A stretch of 64,000 nt of DNA from Ulva prolifera (lineage: Eukaryota; Chlorophyta; Ulvophyceae; Ulvales; Ulvaceae): the NCBI GenBank assembly GCA_023078555.1, contig CM041198.1, positions 3,147,354 through 3,211,353 of the forward strand. The letters run 5' to 3'. Below the pieces are notes generated by a model, which saw only the letters and a program-made list of their open reading frames with translations, had not been told where the DNA came from and ran no database searches. Positions 58,420 to 64,000 of this stretch are shown piece after piece. The first letter of the stretch is position 1, and each line of letters begins with the position of its first letter. A program made the translations under genes and the position numbers.

Positions 58420-58600
58420 CTCCGGCTTTCAATGCGCATCTCATACGTGCCCACAGCCGACGCAGCGTAGTGGATCCTGTACGTTTCGGCCTCTGCACAT
58501 TGGTCTCGCAAGCGCTGCCACCCTGTCCGCATATCCACGCCGCAGACACGTCTTGCGTCGTTCGCAGAGGCCAAAATGGTGTGCTTGCAACATGTACCGC
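58420..58600 (-). CDS. possible exon with a filamin-type repeat fragment
   Basis: On the minus strand the frame reads HTILASANDARRVCGVDM, then TYRIHYAASAVGTYEMRIES before a GTGCCC donor at 58419. The spacing F/H-T-I-x-A-x-D-A, a central G-x-D, and Y-x-I-x-Y-x-x-x-x-x-G-x-Y-x-x-x-I matches the core of a filamin/ABP280 repeat. No second repeat or flanking exon could be joined. It lies upstream of the FN3 gene on the same strand and could be a further 5' exon of that gene, or a separate gene. Confidence 0.35.
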
Positions 58601-58649
58601 CGATCAATGTCGAGGCTCCGAGCGCGCCGCGGCCGGCTCAACACGGTGA

Positions 58650-59837
58650 CGTTCACACGGCCGGCGCTACACCAGCCGCCGCCCGGCCACCCGACCCTGT
58701 GCAGCTAGGCCCGTCGTAACGGCTGCGCGATCGCGCGTGGTCGTGAGCGCCCATGGCCGGCCCGCCAATTAATCCGCAGCTCCTGCTGTAGATTAAGCTT
58801 GCAACCGCGATAGCGCAGTCGCGATTTTCGATGACATTCCTCTCGCGCACATGCCTCCCCTTACGCGCGCAACGCCAAAGGGTGGTATCCGTCGGCGCCT
58901 TCACATTGCTTGGCAGGTGTACATGTCAGCGGGCTGGGCAGCTGTATGCATGCGCACAGCGGCTGTAGCAAGCAACGCGCGGACAGACGTGCATCGGCCG
59001 CTGCCACGTCGATCCCGCAGATCCTACCCGGAACGATCAGGCCAGAGCCGATTGTCATTTGCTATAAATATACAGATTTCTCTCTGCGGCTGTGCGTACT
59101 TGGTCGCCGCATGTGGCCAAGCTGGGGCGAATGCGAGTGGTCGCGATCGACCCGGAGCGCGCGCGTACCGCGTATCCAGAAGCCGTGGACCCACGTGCAT
59201 GCGATATCAGCGCCTAGATGAAGCTGAGCAGGTCATCATACTGCAGCACCTCGGCCCGCGTGGCGTGCACCTGTGTGGTTCAACCTGTGCGTGATGCATG
59301 TCCCGGCTCGTGGCACCACACGTCCTCCGGATGCAGATTCCGCCGCCATCGGCGCTCGTGGCCATCATGGTCCAGATCCGCGCGCATGCATGCGTCCCGG
59401 TCGTGCTGTCTGGGCACGTCGTGCTCAGGCAAGACGAGGTACCCTGGCCGGTCACGCTAGCGCGGCCGCCCTCAGCCTGGCTCATAAGATTACATGCCCA
59501 CCGCCTATCCGAAAGAGACAGAGAACAGCTCAACACTCACGAAGAACCGGTTGGGAGGGCCGCACTCACAATCTCTCGCGATACATGTATATATCGATTG
59601 CGAATATACCTGCCGGCGCTCTAGCTGCTAGCAATATTGCGAAGCTCCAGCTAGCGCTGGTGGACACTGTGGCTGGAGCTACGTATCCGTCATGGTCGCG
59701 GTGACCTTGCAGCTGCGTGTCACACCATTCCACTGCGGTGCTGCATTTGTTTGTTCAGACCCGGCCGCTGTTGCGTGGCCCTGCAATGCTGGTCGGCTCT
59801 GCGCATGCGGGGCGTCTCGTTCGATTCTGTCGTGCTA
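58650..59837. other. no supportable gene
   Basis: Open frames at 58861-59058 and 59207-59536 (-) and 59273-59704 (+) were examined; none shows family motifs or phase-matched neighbours. Confidence 0.3.
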
Positions 59838-59926
59838 TGCTTACAAAAGAGTGAATGGGAATAGACAAACGCGACAAAGGAATCTCATCTGAATGAGATT
59901 TGTCGGATGAGATTCTTTTGTCGTGT
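59838..59926 (+). repeat. SINE-like head plus imperfect inverted repeat
   Basis: TTACAAAAGAGTGAATGGGA matches the head of the dispersed repeat at 62550. It is followed by an inverted repeat: GACAAAGGAATCTCATC pairs with GGATGAGATTCTTTTGTC, loop about 15 bases. Confidence 0.6.
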
Positions 59927-60389
59927 TTGATTAATCAACGGTCTCACACGCACGGCCACACCACAGCAGCGCCACTGCGCTTCGCGGTTTAATTCGAAGT
60001 CGCCGGCTGCACAAGTGTGGATGGTGACGTTGCGGTCGGGCGAACGGGGCGTGTTGAAAATCTGCATATGTACAGCTGTTGATGGCGAGCACAGTCCATA
60101 AAGCATGCTTGTATGTGTATGTGGCATTGCTGCATATTCCCGTACACTGTTCATCGCTATCTTACTGTACATCGCGTGTGTGGTACACTGTGGCGCGTGC
60201 CCTGGTGGTCTTTTCCCTGCGCGCGGGGCAGGCGTGACATGCCCATGACGCCGATGTCCATGACGCCGCGGCGCGCCGGATCGCGCCGGAGCTCCGCTGA
60301 GTGCTGCAATGGCATTTCCAATGCTCAGCCCCCGGTCAGCGCGATTGAGGCGTTCTTGCCAGTACAGGTGCAAACTCAAACTGACTTGC

Positions 60390-60460
60390 AAAAGAGTGAA
60401 CGGGAGAATACAATCACCAAAACCGATCGGGGATTCGAATCCCCGTACCGTGCAAACTCG
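60390..60460 (+). repeat. SINE-like head with tRNA B-box-like palindrome
   Basis: GCAAAAGAGTGAACGGGAGA matches the head of the repeat at 62550. About 25 bp later comes GGGGATTCGAATCCCC, a perfect palindrome that includes the RNA polymerase III B-box sequence GATTCGAATCC. No complete tRNA cloverleaf can be drawn around it on either strand. Confidence 0.55.
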
Positions 60461-61283
60461 TCTCATGAACCGGTAGGTGGTACCAATCTCATCATCCCAC
60501 AAAATGGTAATTACAAATTACAAAATGGTAATTTATAAAGCGATCTCAATCTACTAGATAGTAGCCTGCAGACTGGATAATATCCAGTGTATAGCCTAGT
60601 AGAACATGTATGGCGAGACAGCAAAGCCAGGCAGCCAGGGAGATGACTCATGCGCGTGAGTGTCCTGTAGACTGCACTCAGGGTATACCCTAGGCCTGAT
60701 GGGCCACACAGGGTCAGCCTTCGCATGCGGCAAGCTGGGTGCAGTACTGCACATGAGCTGGGTGCATTCATGAACCTGAGCAGGCTGACTACTAGTAGCT
60801 GCATGCTATTGCAGCAGACCAGCTGCTGCAGCACGTAGACTGCTATAGCACTGCGTATGCACACATATGCATGCATCCCAGAAGCTTCTAGAATCAACGT
60901 GTTCAAACAAATCACCACACAAGGATCTGCCGGCTAATATACATATACATTGACAACCATATGCAGGTCCCACATATATGTGGCTCCTCCGGGAATGTTG
61001 AGGGGCCAGAGCTGCGACAGGAGGCCTGGTGGGGGGCGACCAATTGCAATTGATATTTTCCAAAGCATCCAAAGGCCTGTCACCGTCATGGCAGCGGCTA
61101 CATGTACAGTGCCGCATCCTCATCACTTGACAATAATTCCTCTCTGGGGTGGGCACTTTTCATTCAACAATCGCACAGTCAGGGAGGAAGGTGGTTGTGC
61201 AGCAAGACCATCATGATGGCGGATCAGCGCTAGCTTGAAAAAAAGACCTTGATCAAGTCGACATGTGTGAGTCGGCATGTGTG

Positions 61284-61360
61284 TTCCCGTTAACTCGGAG
61301 CTGTCAATGTCCAATAGTTATTCTAGAATACGGCTCAGTAAATTCAGTTTACTTTACAAA
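61284..61360 (+). repeat. partial copy of SINE-like repeat (3' part)
   Basis: GTTCCCGTTAACTCGGAGCT, TCAATGTCCAATAG and ATACGGCTCAGTAAATTCAG align in order with the 3' half of the 62550 copy, ending in TTTACTTTAC. Confidence 0.75.
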
Positions 61361-61695
61361 CGTTACACACTGACAACCAGGTTCTACACCTGCGCACAGT
61401 CACACAGTGTCACACATGTTTGTGTGTGGCTGTGTGGCTGTGGCCCACAGCCACACAGCCGGGCCGGGCAAGCGCCCGCCCGCGGGTGCTGATGTTGCGT
61501 GGGTGTGTTGGTGTGTGCTGCGTGTGGCTGGTTGCGTGGTGTGCGGTTCCCCTGGTTAACAACGTTGTTGCTCGCGGTGCTACCTGCCGTGCTTAAGCTT
61601 ACTTTGTCCTTGAGGACATGAGACTGTATGTAATTACAAAGGACAGAGGCCGGGCATTGAGCCGTTTCTCGGAATCCAGTCGACAATCCACTCAC

Positions 61696-61727
61696 GGTGC
61701 CATGAATGAGTACTCATTCATGGCACC
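61696..61727. repeat. perfect 32 bp palindrome
   Basis: The half-site GGTGCCATGAATGAGT is followed directly by its exact reverse complement with no spacer. Confidence 0.97.
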
Positions 61728-62506
61728 ATAGCTAGGCCGGGCACGGGCGCGTACCACAGCCCTGCCGGTGATTCCAGCCATCAGACTGTATATATATGTA
61801 TGCATGTTGTGCCCCTGACTGCTCCTGGAGGGGCAGTGTAGTGGCTGTGGTGGAGTGTGTGTGTGTGTGCTGTGGACTCCTCGGAGCGCTCGGAGCGTTC
61901 CAGCGCTGCAGCGCTAGCGGCACCGTGCTAGTGACTGCTGTTTGCCGATTGTAAGCCACTGCGAAACAGGTGCAGCACGGGCTGTTTTGGTCACACATGC
62001 GCATGTGGCAGAGGGTAACGGCAGGCTTACCACATGCATGTATACAGGCCCTGTACCGGGTGCTTCATGTGTCAGCATCATACAGCGAAACGATCCACTC
62101 CTGCGAACTGTAAAGGCCATAGTGCCACCAGTCTCTCGTCAACTTTGTCTTTGACGACAGATTTCGTGACACAAAGTCACAATGTCATTGACTATCACCT
62201 AGGTGGTGTTGATATTCTGTACAGTCGCGTTAACGTCCTTGTAGTGGACGTCCACATGGTCAGAGAGGCCTGGCAGCCGGTACCACGTGCCACCTCATGA
62301 TCGATATCGCGCTGACTCGGAGTGGCAGCCTGCATGCAGCTGCAGCTACTAGTAGTGCACACGTGTGAGGTGCCCCATTGCAAGTGTATGGCAGATCTTC
62401 AATTTGTGGCTGCAACACGGTGTGGCCTGCATCGCTTGAGCAATTGTCATGACAATTGCAACTGCAGTGAGCTCAAGGACCCGATCACGTGTACAGGCCT
62501 GCATGC

Positions 62507-62551
62507 TGCATCCTGATCTACTAGTAGTGCACTGCACTAGATCAGGATGCA
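62507..62551. repeat. 14 bp inverted repeat abutting the SINE-like insertion
   Basis: TGCATCCTGATCTA at 62507-62520 pairs with TAGATCAGGATGCA at 62538-62551; the loop holds ACTAGTAGTGCACTGCA-like sequence. Confidence 0.9.
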
Positions 62552-62729
62552 CTGGTTACAAAAGAGTGAACGGGGGAATACAAACACCTGAAGGGGGTTT
62601 CCAGGTGGTTTACCCCTTCGGCATATGTGGTCCCGTTCACTCGGAGTTGCCAATGTCCAATAGGATACGGCTCGGTAAATTTAGATTTACTTTACACCAA
62701 AACCAAATCTCATGCACTAGATCAGGATG
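62533..62729 (+). mobile_element. SINE-like retroposon with 17 bp target-site duplications
   Basis: The 163 bp body at 62550-62712 is flanked by the identical 17-mer TGCACTAGATCAGGATG at 62533-62549 and 62713-62729, a length typical of target-primed insertion. The head reads GGTTACAAAAGAGTGAACGG and carries GTGAACGGG, which recurs inverted as CCCGTTCAC in the middle, so the transcript can fold into a hairpin. The tail is CGGCTCGGTAAATTTAGATT followed by TACTTTAC and an A-rich end. Related copies or fragments lie at about 5427-5510 (inverted), 47331-47378, 59838, 60390 and 61284. The short length, the absence of coding capacity and the B-box in the 60390 copy suggest an RNA polymerase III-derived SINE. 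Confidence 0.75.
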
Positions 62730-64000
62730 GGCTGACAGGATGTAGCTGCTAGCAGGCTCAGGCCGCCTTGACGTCAACGCCACCCCCTCTAGATCTGCAC
62801 AGCTGTAGCTGCAGCACCGTGTGACATGCATGCCACTGACCCAACAGGGGGCTCACTGATGCATGTTGTTGTAACACGGTACCGTGTTACAGGGCAAAGT
62901 ATAAGTGCAAGACAGGAACCGCGCGCGTGTGTACGCACCTGAGTGTTTGATCTAGATGTGCAGCTGCCTGCTGCCAGTGGGCTTTGGCGTGTTTCCATCT
63001 ACATGTTCAATTTTATATATATTTAAACAACAGTCGCTCAAGTCACACATGGATCCATCGATGTCAATGGTTTGACAAGCATGATTCAGAGACAAGAGTA
63101 TACTGTACTACAGTAGAGGGTAGCCTGCGCTACAGCCACTGGCAGCTGGCTGCTGGCAAACGTGTAGCAGCAGCTTGTGCCAGTGCACCACATTGTGCAT
63201 ACACACAGCATTGTTTTACAAGGATAATGGCTTGAGTCGGGCAGCACCACAAAACAAGCATTGTGTGACAGTGCGCCACAGTATAGCCTGGGTCTGCTCG
63301 TTGCTAGCAGCTGCCCGCCTCTCCGGATCCGCCTTCAAGTTCAGCTTGTTCCTGGCATAACGCAGGATGCCAGCTTTGGGTTGTTGGGCCCGCTCACATA
63401 CGTAGCTTAACTGCGAATATTTGGGTCGTATTGCAGCATTGCAGCGTTGAAAATTCTGCAAGGCAACTTGGGACTGCAGTACATACAGAGTACAGGTAGT
63501 TCACAGTGCACAACTGCTCTGCACATGCACGTTCAAGATGTGTACACCTAGCTGAAGCTGCACCTAGGTAGCAGCTGCCTAAAAAAAAAGATGGTAGTCC
63601 TGCAGCTGCATTAATATAAATATTTGCAGTGCTGATGCACTGTTGGTAGCGCGTGTTTGGCACACTACAAAAAAAAAACACTACTCTAGCTTACTCTTCT
63701 GTCACAACCGTGAGCAGTCTGTCTGGCACAACCGTGAGCAGATGATCAGCCCAAGGCCCCAGCTAGCACAGGCTGCAGCTGCAACCTTCTGCGTCTAGAG
63801 AACGGTGGCTGCAGAACACGGTGGTGGCAACAGATCAGTCATTTGCCACCCTAGGCGCCTAGGCCGGCCTATTGCTACATCAACAATGCTACGTATGCTT
63901 CCTGAGGAGGCTCCAATTCGCACATGGATGGAACCTGCTTCTCATGCATGTGCAGCTGCAACCTTCTGTGCCGACATTGCCTGACAGGATAGCCAATCAA

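Larger units (their letters stand above)
60539..64000. other. gene-poor, repeat-rich right end
   Basis: This 3.5 kb part contains no convincing coding exon on either strand. It is richer in A+T and in CTAG/GCAGCTGC palindromes, and holds the SINE-like copies and the 32 bp palindrome listed separately. Short direct repeats occur near 63703-63741 (CACAACCGTGAGCAG twice) and at 63773 and 63955 (GCTGCAACCTTCTG). Confidence 0.5.

Noticed and set aside
60425..60450. tRNA gene at the B-box-like palindrome
   Set aside because: No acceptor stem, D-arm or anticodon arm can be paired at the right spacing on either strand.
1..64000. CRISPR arrays, bacterial operons, rRNA genes
   Set aside because: No regularly spaced repeats with unique spacers, no operon-like gene spacing and no rRNA motifs; the window is an intron-rich nuclear genome.

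Overview
The window is nuclear DNA from a eukaryote. Genes are split by GT-AG introns with a strongly biased splice consensus: donors mostly GTGCG, acceptors mostly TGCAG. Coding exons are GC-rich, while spacers and long introns are richer in A+T. Two genes begin with simple stroma-type transit peptides that have no leading signal peptide, which points to a primary-plastid alga. The splice consensus and the homologues (LEC14B-type DCAF11, plastid PH-domain protein) fit a green alga best; this is inference. No prokaryotic operons, CRISPR arrays or confirmed tRNA/rRNA genes are visible.

Layout. 1-919 (+): 3' end of a multi-pass membrane protein. 4151-9730 (-): seven-exon DCAF11/LEC14B WD40 protein whose exon phases all close. 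10212-10508 (+): probable eIF4E-family 3' fragment. 12407-13050 (-): cytosolic ribosomal protein uS14 (RPS29). 13292-15088 (+): plastid-targeted bacterial-type PH-domain protein, sharing a 241 bp divergent promoter with RPS29. 16446-22628 (+): 1663-residue disordered, NLS-bearing protein with no recognisable domain. 25260-26045 (+): DUF2867-like protein. 26616-27685 (+): plastid membrane protein. 32511-33650: hAT DNA transposon with perfect 18 bp terminal inverted repeats and an 8 bp target duplication. 35895-39753 (+): YLPM1/ZAP3-type protein with a P-loop kinase-like fold. 44262-44844 (+): stand-alone SCP2 protein ending in SKL. 45308-57643 (-): tandem fibronectin-III protein with a C-terminal membrane anchor, resembling FNDC3. 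57.6-64 kb: repeat-rich, with SINE-like retroposons, palindromes and one possible filamin-like exon.

The recognised genes do not form a pathway; they are mixed housekeeping functions (ubiquitin ligase adaptor, translation, peroxisomal lipid transfer, plastid membrane, RNA-linked P-loop protein). The most interesting non-genic items are the hAT element, a SINE-like family with 17 bp target duplications and hairpin ends, poly-C runs placed directly after three 5' splice sites, and several long perfect inverted repeats. Exon coordinates were derived by hand from reading-frame continuity and splice motifs; where frames did not close, this is stated.
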